Shown here: in pieces, positions 8,036 through 15,695 of the stretch
Position numbering within the stretch: position 1 is the first letter of the stretch
Layout: the number at the start of each line of letters is the position of its first letter
Origin: Pradoshia eiseniae
GTDB taxonomy: Bacteria; Bacillota; Bacilli; Bacillales; Pradoshiaceae
Reading direction: 5' to 3'
Assembly (NCBI RefSeq): GCF_002946355.1
Contig: NZ_PKOZ01000009.1
Coordinates: 1 to 61,189, forward strand
DNA length: 61,189 nt
Notes under the pieces: model-generated
The model's input: only the letters and a program-made list of their open reading frames with translations
Told to the model about the DNA's origin: nothing
The model's database searches: none
Program-made: the position numbers and the translations under genes

Positions 8036-8908
8036 TCAAGAGGATAATCTCGCCTCCAGTTCATCATAATCCAGGCCGGTGGTTTGCTCTAGTGCCTCCT
8101 CGAATGTTTCATTGCTGCCTGTTTCCTTCAGAATGTCGATTATGATCGAATGACCATATTCTTTGATTAATGAGGCGATGGCTTCCTCGCTTTGCTTGTA
8201 AATATCTGCCGCTCCAGCTAAACGCAGATGCGTCCATTGCTTAGATTCCTCGAGATTCTCAAATGGAATCAAAATATCTAGCGGATCAGGCTCAGCATGA
8301 ATAAAACTTATATATTCCGCATAACCTTCTAGGAACCATTCCGGAACGTTATTCTGCACGCCCATAGCCTGTATTTTTTGGAGAAGGGCGTAATGACTAT
8401 ATTCATGCTTAACCATATAGTCAATGAGTTGTTTTTTTGATTCCATTGTGCTTTCCTCAGGCAGGTCAATGGGCAGGATTCCAATAATCTTTTCGAAATC
8501 GGAATAATAACCATTTGTATACTTGATTTGAGAGAATTCAAAGAACTGCTCGCTATTCTCAAAAAGAATCAAATCAAGAGAAGGAGTAGGATAATCTCCA
8601 ATCAAGCGTTGGTTCTCGTCACGAGCGGCTTCGAGCGCATCTACTATGTATGGAGCTAGAATTTGTTGTTTGGGACTATAATAAATATGGATTTCTTGAG
8701 AGGTTTCCTGTTTTAATTGTTTCTTTAAGGCCAGCTCCTCTTTAGAATCATAATTTCTTGTGGATACGACCTTAAGAGCATCAAAATACCCAAGCTTAAT
8801 ATCATTTCTTGCTTCGATTTCATCATGAATTTTCACAGTGAAATAAAGAAAAGCGAAGAGACAAAAAGAGAGACAGGCTCCAAAAATTATCCAAATGTTT
8901 CGGTTCAT
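8036..8908 (-). CDS. membrane-anchored MA-clan metallopeptidase-like protein
   Basis: A 290-residue protein with an N-terminal membrane anchor (about residues 4-24) and an extracytoplasmic domain. It carries a zinc-protease HExxH motif, H168-E-Y-S-H172, and 22 residues later W-F-L-E194-G-Y-A-E-Y, the gluzincin third-ligand signature. It therefore looks like an active peptidase of the MA superfamily tethered outside the membrane. The ATG at 8908 has GGAGG 7 nt upstream. It lies where B. subtilis continues directly to cotM and sspP, so it is an insertion relative to that order. Substrate unknown. Confidence 0.8.
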   Translation of the reverse strand: MNRNIWIIFGACLSFCLFAFLYFTVKIHDEIEARNDIKLGYFDALKVVSTRNYDSKEELALKKQLKQETSQEIHIYYSPKQQILAPYIVDALEAARDENQRLIGDYPTPSLDLILFENSEQFFEFSQIKYTNGYYSDFEKIIGILPIDLPEESTMESKKQLIDYMVKHEYSHYALLQKIQAMGVQNNVPEWFLEGYAEYISFIHAEPDPLDILIPFENLEESKQWTHLRLAGAADIYKQSEEAIASLIKEYGHSIIIDILKETGSNETFEEALEQTTGLDYDELEARLSS

Positions 8909-9172
8909 CCATCTGCCTCCGATTATGGTAAGAATGAAAAAAGGATTTAAAGCGCACATGATTATATGATTGTTTAGGGAATTTTGTCAGATACCAACTG
9001 TGCAGTTTTGGCTAATAAATGGTAGAAATGTACATAATTATAGCATACGTACCGATTAATATGATTGATAATTAAAAATATGGATGAGATTTTCTATATC
9101 ATTTATAGAAAAAACAAGGTAAAATTAGATTGAAATTTCTATAAGAATTATATAAAAGGGGTCACAAACAGT

Positions 9173-9676
9173 ATGGAACTTATCAAAGAGATCTACGATG
9201 ATGGTTTCGAACAAAATGCGGATCAAGCGTACCGTGTTAGAAAAGCAGCTAGAGCAGTAGTCATTAATGACCGGGATGAGATAGCTCTTTTATTTGTTAC
9301 GAATGGAAATTATCACAAACTGCCTGGCGGCGGTATTGAAAACAATGAGACGATTTATGATGCTTTAAAAAGAGAAGTAGAAGAAGAAGTTGGAACCATG
9401 ATTGAGGATATTGAGGAATTGGGGCTTACAATCGAGTATCGAGGCGAGGTAGCTCAGCTTCAAATCTCTTACGGTTATAAGGCAAAGGCAACAGGAGAGC
9501 TGAAGGAACCAATCTATACCGAGGAAGAAATTAATGATGGATTTGTTCTGCGCTGGGTTCCCATGCATATAGCGATTGAGATCTTGAAACAAGACCAGCC
9601 CACCAACTACATCGGAAAGTTCATCCAAAACAGGGATCTAGAACTATTGATGAAAGCGGATGAGCTGTTCTTCTAG
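9173..9676 (+). CDS. Nudix hydrolase
   Basis: A 167-residue Nudix enzyme. The Nudix box GGGIENNETIYDALKREVEE followed by EVG matches GX5EX7REUXEEXGU, which binds Mg and hydrolyses a nucleoside diphosphate linked to another moiety. The real substrate cannot be read from sequence. RBS AAAGGGG. Single gene with its own terminator. Confidence 0.88.
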   Translation: MELIKEIYDDGFEQNADQAYRVRKAARAVVINDRDEIALLFVTNGNYHKLPGGGIENNETIYDALKREVEEEVGTMIEDIEELGLTIEYRGEVAQLQISYGYKAKATGELKEPIYTEEEINDGFVLRWVPMHIAIEILKQDQPTNYIGKFIQNRDLELLMKADELFF

Positions 9677-9689
9677 GTGCATAAGTGAT

Positions 9690-9719
9690 AAACCGAACCT
9701 TCTAAACGTTCGGTTTTTT
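9690..9719. terminator. bidirectional terminator after the Nudix gene
   Basis: AACCGAAC/GTTCGGTT stem with flanking A and T runs, shared with the convergent gene. Confidence 0.8.
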
Positions 9720-10401
9720 ATATTTCAGGGAAATGCTTATATAAATCTTCTATGGAATAGGTTTCTTTCACACCTCTTTTGGAGGATAAATAGTGGATGA
9801 TATCCTCCCTATTAAGTTGCAGGTGCGATAATCCTCTATACAGATTGCGAAGGTAGGGGATGGATGGAGTCGTGATCTCCTGTTTCCTCATTTCTTCATT
9901 TGCGGTGAAGGTGAAAATTGGATACCCATCCCTTTCCCCAAGATAGAGGATATTCCCATACCATGATTGATTGAAGGAGTAAGTGTGAACCTCTTTGGCA
10001 AGCGCCAAGTCTATTTTCATGTCGTGATGCCCATTTTCCTGCTGGACAATCTCCTGAAATTGCTCGCTTGTAATTAAGTACATCTTTCCGTAAGTCCTTG
10101 CAGCTGGGTTCCTTTCAGTATCAATGAAAGCTACCCCTCCTTGCCATCGTTTTGAAAATTTCGAGAAATATAGCTCAAAGGGAATCGAAATCGTCGCGGC
10201 CTTCAGCGGCAAAGTTGTGTTTGTACAGCCTATTTCCTCAAATGTAGAGCCTTCAGGCGTACCTCCGCTTATATAACAATGAAATCGGTCTTCGAACAAA
10301 TTGGAGCCATAACTTGCATACCATACATAATCCAATAATGACACACTCCCATGAATGATTAGTTGGTATTTAGTTACCACTTTTTCTGTTCTTTTACACA
10401 T
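9718..10401 (-). CDS. gamma-glutamylcyclotransferase-fold protein
   Basis: A 227-residue protein. VWYASYGSNL near residue 26 is the hallmark substrate-binding loop of the gamma-glutamylcyclotransferase (AIG2/GGCT) fold. The middle (GGVAFIDTERNPAARTYGKM followed by YLIT) also fits that fold. The catalytic glutamate is not assigned with confidence. It lies 5 bp after the CotM-like ORF in the same direction, so the two may be co-transcribed. The true start may be later than 10401; an ATG near the YASYGSNL segment is not available and the ribosome binding site is unclear. Confidence 0.6.
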   Translation of the reverse strand: MCKRTEKVVTKYQLIIHGSVSLLDYVWYASYGSNLFEDRFHCYISGGTPEGSTFEEIGCTNTTLPLKAATISIPFELYFSKFSKRWQGGVAFIDTERNPAARTYGKMYLITSEQFQEIVQQENGHHDMKIDLALAKEVHTYSFNQSWYGNILYLGERDGYPIFTFTANEEMRKQEITTPSIPYLRNLYRGLSHLQLNREDIIHYLSSKRGVKETYSIEDLYKHFPEI

Positions 10402-10406
10402 ATAAG

Positions 10407-10790
10407 TTATTTTGCCTCATTGATGGGAATCCAGAGGGAGAAGGGACCTTTTTGTAAGGTATTTGCTTGTCTGCTCACATAAATTTGAATGAGTTCGTTT
10501 GCCAGTTCTATCCGTATGGATAAATTCTCTAATGAAAAGGGGAATAAAATGGTGCGTTCCTTCATCCCCTCAGGATGCTGCAGTGAAATCGAGCAGGACT
10601 CCTGATTGATTTCTATAAAGATGTCTTTTTCGGCCGTTTGCTTTCTTTCTGCCTCGATTACGTACCCATCATCCACCTCAAATAAATCAACGCGGAACTG
10701 CATTTCATCTAAATAGGTCGTGAAGGGATCCAAATAAAATGATCCTAGCATAGCGTTTTCTTCTTCCTGCCCCCATTGTGAAGAACACAT
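10407..10790 (-). CDS. cotM: CotM-like small heat-shock (alpha-crystallin) protein
   Basis: A 127-residue protein. FYLDPFTTYLDEMQFRVDLF followed by EVDDGYVIEAE reads as the start of an Hsp20/alpha-crystallin domain, and the IRIELANELIQIYVSRQ segment as its end. In B. subtilis the coat protein CotM has this fold and sits between yneK and sspP, exactly this position. The ATG at 10790 is preferred over 10805 because GGGGG lies 8 nt before it. The I-x-I/V chaperone motif is not obvious. The name rests on fold plus synteny. Confidence 0.6.
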   Translation of the reverse strand: MCSSQWGQEEENAMLGSFYLDPFTTYLDEMQFRVDLFEVDDGYVIEAERKQTAEKDIFIEINQESCSISLQHPEGMKERTILFPFSLENLSIRIELANELIQIYVSRQANTLQKGPFSLWIPINEAK

Positions 10791-10857
10791 GAGAATGACC
10801 CCCATCTACACGGTGTTATTTTCAATGTATTCACCGTATATGAAAAAGGTGAGAGCA

Positions 10858-10895
10858 AAAATAAGAGCCGGAAGTATAGGACAACCGGCTTTTTC
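10858..10895. terminator. sspP terminator
   Basis: AGCCGG/CCGGCT stem with A-rich and T-rich flanks, just after the sspP stop. Confidence 0.75.
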
Positions 10896-10901
10896 TGAAC
10901 G

Positions 10902-11033
10902 TTACATATCATGATGTGAATGGTTTTTTTGGCGGGAATGGTTCTGATTCTTTACCTTATGGGAGCCACTCATCGGCTTTGGCTGGCCGGATTGTTTATC
11001 TGGTTCAATGGCATGCTTGCGTTTATTTGTCAT
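10902..11033 (-). CDS. sspP: minor small acid-soluble spore protein SspP
   Basis: A 43-residue protein: [20 protein letters not shown] then [19 protein letters not shown] and HHDM. It shares MTNK, the GQP-P-SGS-KVKN-NH-RQK core and the terminal HDM with B. subtilis SspP as I remember it. The AAGGAGGG ribosome binding site is 6-7 nt from the ATG and a terminator follows. SspP is made in the forespore under SigG in B. subtilis. Its partner sspO, normally adjacent, is not seen here. Confidence 0.9.
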   Translation of the reverse strand: MTNKRKHAIEPDKQSGQPKPMSGSHKVKNQNHSRQKNHSHHDM

Positions 11034-11195
11034 GTCTTATCCCTCCTTGTAAGGTAGTATGGGTAAGATTAGGGGGTTCAATTCGGCTGTAAAGCTGGCA
11101 AATCCTTCAGCTAGTTCAATATCACTTACCTAAGAATAAGGTCATTTGAAATGGTGCACCATAATGGTCGAGAATAAGGATTGGAGGACAGAAGA

Positions 11196-11471
11196 ATGCC
11201 ATACCACAAAAATAAGATGGCCGCTTTCGAAGCCGCTCAAAACGGCATGAGAAAGGTGACGGATGTGTATGTGAATCTGCAGGCGATGAAGCATGATCCT
11301 GAATTTGGCCGGGAAGTGAAACGCTTTTGGGAAGAAATCAATGAAGCGTACCAGCAAGTGGAAAATGCCGACGAAGTGGCAAGTGAACATCAGCGAGAGC
11401 AGCTATCAGAATTCCGTGAAACATTAAAACAGTATGTGTCAGAGCTCAATGAATACAATGACCTTCGTTAA
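11196..11471 (+). CDS. 91-residue helical protein, unknown
   Basis: Reads MPYHKNKMAAFEAAQNGMRK followed by a charged, almost entirely helical remainder rich in E, Q and R with heptad-like spacing (VKRFWEEINEAYQQVENADE). The ATG at 11196 has TTGGAGGA 7 nt upstream; an earlier in-frame TTG overlaps that site. It lies between sspP and citB with its own terminator. I recognise no family. It may be a spore or stress small protein from context, but that is only inference. Confidence 0.6.
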   Translation: MPYHKNKMAAFEAAQNGMRKVTDVYVNLQAMKHDPEFGREVKRFWEEINEAYQQVENADEVASEHQREQLSEFRETLKQYVSELNEYNDLR

Positions 11472-11473
11472 AG

Positions 11474-11510
11474 AAGCCGGCTGGGAGATTCCCTTGCCGG
11501 CCTTTGTTTT
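11474..11510 (+). terminator. terminator of the 91-residue ORF
   Basis: AAGCCGGC/GCCGGCCTT stem followed by TTGTTTT. It runs into the CodY-like box. Confidence 0.65.
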
Positions 11511-11525
11511 AATTTTCTGAAAACA
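11511..11525 (+). promoter_or_regulatory. CodY-box match upstream of citB
   Basis: AATTTTCTGAAAACA matches 13 of 15 positions of the CodY consensus AATTTTCWGAAAATT. B. subtilis citB is a known CodY target. Confidence 0.7.
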
Positions 11526-11535
11526 TTATATCGCG

Positions 11536-11550
11536 ATAAGTATAACTTAT
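11536..11550 (+). promoter_or_regulatory. CcpC operator upstream of citB
   Basis: ATAA-GTATAAC-TTAT is an exact ATAA-N7-TTAT CcpC box. By analogy with B. subtilis, where the box is centred near -66, transcription would start near 11609. Citrate-responsive CcpC represses citB there. Confidence 0.75.
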
Positions 11551-11690
11551 AACCCTCTATAAATTCCTTATATTTTACATTATGAAAAGGTTATATTAAT
11601 ATTAAATTGTTAGAATATTGGGATTGGAAAAAGTTCATAACCTTTTCTGAGTATGTATTCTTAAAATTATCTTTTACCTAGAGGGGGTAA

Positions 11691-14426
11691 TTGGATTTGG
11701 GGAAAAATGATGTGTTCAACTCACGCAAACATTTTGAAGTAAACGGTAAACGCTATCACTACTACAATTTAAAAGCTTTGGAAGAAGCTGGTGCAGGACA
11801 AGTGTCAAAGCTTCCATATTCCATTAAAGTGTTGCTTGAAAGCGTATTGCGACAGCATGATGGAAGAGTCATTACGAAAGAGCATGTGGAAAACTTGGCA
11901 AAATGGGGCACTGATCAGCAATCTATCGATGTTGATGTTCCATTCAAGCCTTCACGTGTCATTTTACAGGACTTTACAGGTGTACCTGCCGTTGTTGACT
12001 TAGCATCCTTGCGTAAAGCAATGGCTGATATTGGCGGCAACCCAGATAAAATTAATCCGGAAATTCCAGTAGACCTCGTTATCGACCACTCCGTACAGGT
12101 TGATAAATACGGTACAGCTGACGCGCTCCAAGTAAACATGGATCTTGAATTTGAACGTAACGCTGAGCGTTACCAATTCCTAAGCTGGGCACAGAAGGCA
12201 TTTGATAACTATCGTGCCGTTCCGCCAGATACAGGAATCGTTCACCAAGTTAACCTTGAATATTTAGCTAACGTCGTTCATTCCATTGAAATGCCGGATG
12301 GCGATTTCATGGCATTCCCAGATACGCTTGTAGGTACAGACTCCCATACAACAATGATCAACGGACTTGGTGTCCTTGGATGGGGAGTAGGGGGAATTGA
12401 GGCAGAAGCAGGCATGCTTGGACAGCCTTCTTATTTCCCAGTGCCTGAAGTAATCGGCGTGCGCTTTGTGAACTCCTTGCCAAATGGCGCTATGGCGACT
12501 GACCTGGCGTTAAAAGTAACAGAAGTTCTTCGTAAGAATGGTGTTGTTAATAAATTTGTTGAATTCTTCGGTCCGGGAATGAGCGATCTATCCCTTTCAG
12601 ACCGTGCGACAATTGCCAATATGGCTCCTGAATACGGCGCTACATGCGGATTCTTCCCAATTGATGATGAAGCATTGAGATATATGCGTTTGACTGGCCG
12701 TTCTGAAGAGCATATCCAGTTAGTTGAAAAATATTGCAAAGAAAATGATTTGTTCTATACAAAAGATACTCCAGACCCAGCTTATACTAAAGTAATTGAA
12801 ATCGACCTTTCTGAGATTGAAGCCAATCTTTCCGGTCCGAAGCGTCCGCAGGATTTGATTCCTCTATCTCAAATGCAAAAAGCGTACAGGGAAGCATTGA
12901 CTGCTCCTGTCGGTAATGCAGGATTTGGCTTAAGCCAAGAAGAAATCGATAAGAAAATTACGGTAGAATTCAATGATGGACGCGTGGCTCCAATGAAAAC
13001 AGGTGACATCGCGATTGCGGCCATCACAAGCTGTACAAATACATCCAACCCGTATGTTATGTTAGGGGCGGGTCTTGTTGCGAAAAAAGCGGTTGAGCTT
13101 GGTCTTAAAGTCCCTCATCATGTAAAAACATCCTTGGCTCCTGGTTCCAAGGTCGTAACAGGCTACTTGCGTGATGCAGGCCTTCAAACATATATGGATG
13201 AGCTTGGCTTCAACCTTGTCGGTTACGGCTGTGCAACATGTATCGGTAACTCTGGTCCATTGATGGAAGAGATTGAAGTGGCTGTTGGCGAAGCAGACCT
13301 TCTTGTCACATCTGTTCTATCTGGTAACCGTAACTTTGAAGGACGTATCCATCCGCTTGTGAAAGCCAATTACCTTGCATCTCCACCGCTTGTTGTTGCT
13401 TATGCGCTTGCAGGTACAGTGGATATTGATCTTGAGAACGATCCAATCGGTGTAGGAAAAGACGGCAAGGAAGTATTCTTTAAAGACATTTGGCCAACTA
13501 GCGAAGAGGTTAATGCATTAGTTCAGGAAACCGTTACATCTGACTTGTTCAACAAGGAATATGAGCGTGTATTCGATGATAACCTTCGCTGGAATGAAAT
13601 CCAAACAAGCAATGAACCATTATATAGCTGGGACTTTGATTCCACATATATTCAAAACCCGCCATACTTCGAGAATATGGATCCTAATCCGTCCGAAGTT
13701 AAGCCATTGTCTGGCTTGCGCGTAGTTGGATTGTTCGGAGATTCCGTCACAACAGACCATATCTCACCGGCTGGTTCAATCGGTAAAGATACGCCTGCTG
13801 GCAGATACTTGCGCGAAAAAGGCGTAGGCATCCGTGACTTCAACTCATATGGCTCCCGTCGTGGTAACCATGAGGTCATGATGCGCGGTACATTCGCTAA
13901 TATCCGTATCCGTAACCAAATCGCACCTGGCACAGAGGGCGGTTATACAACTTACTGGCCAACCAATGAAGTCATGTCCATCTATGATGCATGTATGGAA
14001 TACAAGAAGGATGATACAGGTCTTGTCGTTCTTGCCGGTAAGGATTATGGTATGGGAAGCTCCCGTGACTGGGCAGCAAAAGGAACAAACCTGCTTGGCA
14101 TTAAGACCGTTATTGCGGAAAGCTTTGAGCGGATTCACCGTTCCAATCTAGCGCTAATGGGCGTTCTTCCTCTTCAATTCAAAGAAGGAGAAAATGCGAA
14201 GGTGCTTGGTCTTACAGGTACAGAACGAATCTTCGTTCCAATCGATGAAAACATCAAGCCTCGTGAGCTGATCACTGTGACAGCTGTTGCGGAAGATGGT
14301 ACTGAGAAGAAATTCGAAGTGCTTGTTCGTTTTGACTCTGAGATTGAAATCGACTATTACCGTCATGGAGGAATCCTGCCAATGGTCCTTCGTGAAAAAC
14401 TACAAGAAACAACATCTGCTCAATAA
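11691..14426 (+). CDS. citB: aconitate hydratase (aconitase)
   Basis: A 911-residue aconitase of the IRP1/AcnA type, converting citrate to isocitrate in the TCA cycle with a [4Fe-4S] cluster. Cluster cysteines are in [10 protein letters not shown] and [33 protein letters not shown] and [12 protein letters not shown] are active-site signatures. Full length for the family. The start is a TTG: 11691 lies only 3 nt after GAGGGGG, and a second TTG at 11697 has better spacing (9 nt), so the real start may be two codons later. CcpC and CodY sites lie upstream. B. subtilis CitB also binds RNA when iron is scarce. Confidence 0.98.
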   Translation: MDLGKNDVFNSRKHFEVNGKRYHYYNLKALEEAGAGQVSKLPYSIKVLLESVLRQHDGRVITKEHVENLAKWGTDQQSIDVDVPFKPSRVILQDFTGVPAVVDLASLRKAMADIGGNPDKINPEIPVDLVIDHSVQVDKYGTADALQVNMDLEFERNAERYQFLSWAQKAFDNYRAVPPDTGIVHQVNLEYLANVVHSIEMPDGDFMAFPDTLVGTDSHTTMINGLGVLGWGVGGIEAEAGMLGQPSYFPVPEVIGVRFVNSLPNGAMATDLALKVTEVLRKNGVVNKFVEFFGPGMSDLSLSDRATIANMAPEYGATCGFFPIDDEALRYMRLTGRSEEHIQLVEKYCKENDLFYTKDTPDPAYTKVIEIDLSEIEANLSGPKRPQDLIPLSQMQKAYREALTAPVGNAGFGLSQEEIDKKITVEFNDGRVAPMKTGDIAIAAITSCTNTSNPYVMLGAGLVAKKAVELGLKVPHHVKTSLAPGSKVVTGYLRDAGLQTYMDELGFNLVGYGCATCIGNSGPLMEEIEVAVGEADLLVTSVLSGNRNFEGRIHPLVKANYLASPPLVVAYALAGTVDIDLENDPIGVGKDGKEVFFKDIWPTSEEVNALVQETVTSDLFNKEYERVFDDNLRWNEIQTSNEPLYSWDFDSTYIQNPPYFENMDPNPSEVKPLSGLRVVGLFGDSVTTDHISPAGSIGKDTPAGRYLREKGVGIRDFNSYGSRRGNHEVMMRGTFANIRIRNQIAPGTEGGYTTYWPTNEVMSIYDACMEYKKDDTGLVVLAGKDYGMGSSRDWAAKGTNLLGIKTVIAESFERIHRSNLALMGVLPLQFKEGENAKVLGLTGTERIFVPIDENIKPRELITVTAVAEDGTEKKFEVLVRFDSEIEIDYYRHGGILPMVLREKLQETTSAQ

Positions 14427-14442
14427 TAGAGTGTGAATTTGA

Positions 14443-14468
14443 GGCTAGCCGTATGGCTAGCCTTTTTT
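14443..14468 (+). terminator. citB terminator
   Basis: GGCTAGCC-GTAT-GGCTAGCC followed by six T. Confidence 0.92.
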
Positions 14469-14536
14469 CCTTTCTTGATAGGCAGAAAATTGGTACAATT
14501 TGAGAGAGCAGATGCGTTAATCAGGGGGAAGAAAAT

Positions 14537-15031
14537 GTGAAGAAGATATTTGGCATACTTTTGCTGTTTGGGCTGATTGGTGCAGCCTTCTATCAAATTT
14601 TAAACCAGGATGAAAAGCCTGCCGGGGCCAAGGTAGGAGGTCCGGCCGCTGATTTCACCCTAGAAGACCTTGAGGGGAATAAGGTATCTCTATCTGATTA
14701 TGAAGGGAAGAAGGTTTTCCTGAATTTCTGGGCAACCTGGTGTGAGCCTTGTAAGGAGGAGATGCCAGAGATGGAGAAAATTCATAAGAATTATAAGGAT
14801 GTTGTTATTCTGGCCATCAACCTGGACACACATAAGGATATCCAAGGCTTCATGGATGAGCATGGTTTAACCTTCGGGACCTTATTGGATGTAGAGGAAG
14901 AGGTAAATGACCAATATGAGGTCGTCTCCATTCCGACGTCTTTTTTCATTGATGAAGAAGGAATCATCCGTAAAAAGATTGTTGGTGTCCTCGATTATGA
15001 GAAGATGGAAGAAAATATAGAGGCATTATAA
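14537..15031 (+). CDS. yneN: membrane-anchored thiol-disulfide oxidoreductase (YneN/ResA-like)
   Basis: A 164-residue thioredoxin-fold protein with an N-terminal membrane anchor (about residues 3-20) and an extracytoplasmic AhpC/TSA-Redoxin domain. The active site is WATWCEPCKEEMPE, a CxxC motif; the cis-proline loop reads VSIPTSFFI. ResA/StoA-type proteins reduce disulfides outside the membrane for cytochrome c or spore cortex work. Position directly after citB matches B. subtilis yneN. GTG start with AGGGGGAAG upstream (an overlapping ATG is followed directly by a stop). Confidence 0.88.
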   Translation: MKKIFGILLLFGLIGAAFYQILNQDEKPAGAKVGGPAADFTLEDLEGNKVSLSDYEGKKVFLNFWATWCEPCKEEMPEMEKIHKNYKDVVILAINLDTHKDIQGFMDEHGLTFGTLLDVEEEVNDQYEVVSIPTSFFIDEEGIIRKKIVGVLDYEKMEENIEAL

Positions 15032-15180
15032 TGGGCTCTTTCTGCTTATTTGAGACTGTTTTATTATTTTCTTTCTTACCTGATTGTTCATACTCCGTTT
15101 TATTTTCAAAAAAGTGCTATAAATTAAAGGGGAAGTGGGCATGCTAAAAGTATACTATATTTAGCGGATGGTGAAGGAAG

Positions 15181-15312
15181 ATGAATAAACGAAAAAGAAT
15201 GTCTCTGGCAGATTTAATCCTGGAAAATAAGCGTGAGCTATTAAATGATAAAAAGGCGATGGAAAAGCTCGAAGACCGCATAGACCGCCGCCATATTGAT
15301 AAGGCAGAATAA
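15181..15312 (+). CDS. FbpB-family small basic protein
   Basis: A 43-residue protein: MNKRKRMSLADLILENKREL then LNDKKAMEKLEDRIDRRHID and KAE. The order K/R-rich start, LADLILENKRELLND, EKLEDRI is typical of the FbpB/FbpC Fur-regulated basic proteins, which in B. subtilis act with the FsrA sRNA in the iron-sparing response. AAGGAAG directly precedes the ATG. No Fur box was found upstream. A 7-codon frame at 15141-15164 with a strong ribosome binding site lies just before it and may couple translation. Interest: FsrA/Fbp proteins affect citB expression, and citB is nearby. Confidence 0.7.
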   Translation: MNKRKRMSLADLILENKRELLNDKKAMEKLEDRIDRRHIDKAE

Positions 15313-15386
15313 GAATGGCAGGAATTGCCCTTCATAGAATCGATCTATGATAAGCATCCTATCTACATAAGGGAGGATGATTAAAA

Positions 15387-15530
15387 ATGGGCAATCCAAA
15401 ACGCAATTCCAAGCCGTTCCGTCCGAATCATATCGGCACACAGCCAAGAGAGGCTGGAGGAAATAAAGGCAAGCAAATGCAGGACACTTCAGGTAAACAC
15501 CCTGATGTCATTCAAACGAAGGGTGAATAA
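15387..15530 (+). CDS. sspN: small acid-soluble spore protein SspN
   Basis: A 47-residue protein: [20 protein letters not shown] followed by [20 protein letters not shown] and VIQTKGE. The MGN start, P-H/N-GT-P block, NKG-K-M-D-SG-P core and QTKGE end match SspN. GGGAGGATG lies upstream. In B. subtilis, tlp follows directly; here a large AAA+ gene follows instead. Expected expression is in the forespore under SigG; I could not fix a SigG promoter by eye. Confidence 0.9.
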   Translation: MGNPKRNSKPFRPNHIGTQPREAGGNKGKQMQDTSGKHPDVIQTKGE

Positions 15531-15540
15531 CCCAAATAAG

Positions 15541-15575
15541 AAAAAAGCCGAATGGTCTCTCCATTCGGCTTTTTC
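15541..15575 (+). terminator. sspN terminator
   Basis: AAAAAGCCGAATGG/CCATTCGGCTTTTT hairpin. Confidence 0.92.
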
Positions 15576-15695
15576 TCATGCTTATTGTTCCATTAGCCAA
15601 TCTTCATGCAAAGAACTTAAAAAAGCGAAAAAAGTCAAAAAATATCAAAAACCGGCTAGTATATGGTAGGATGGGGATATTGACAAGGGTAAAGG

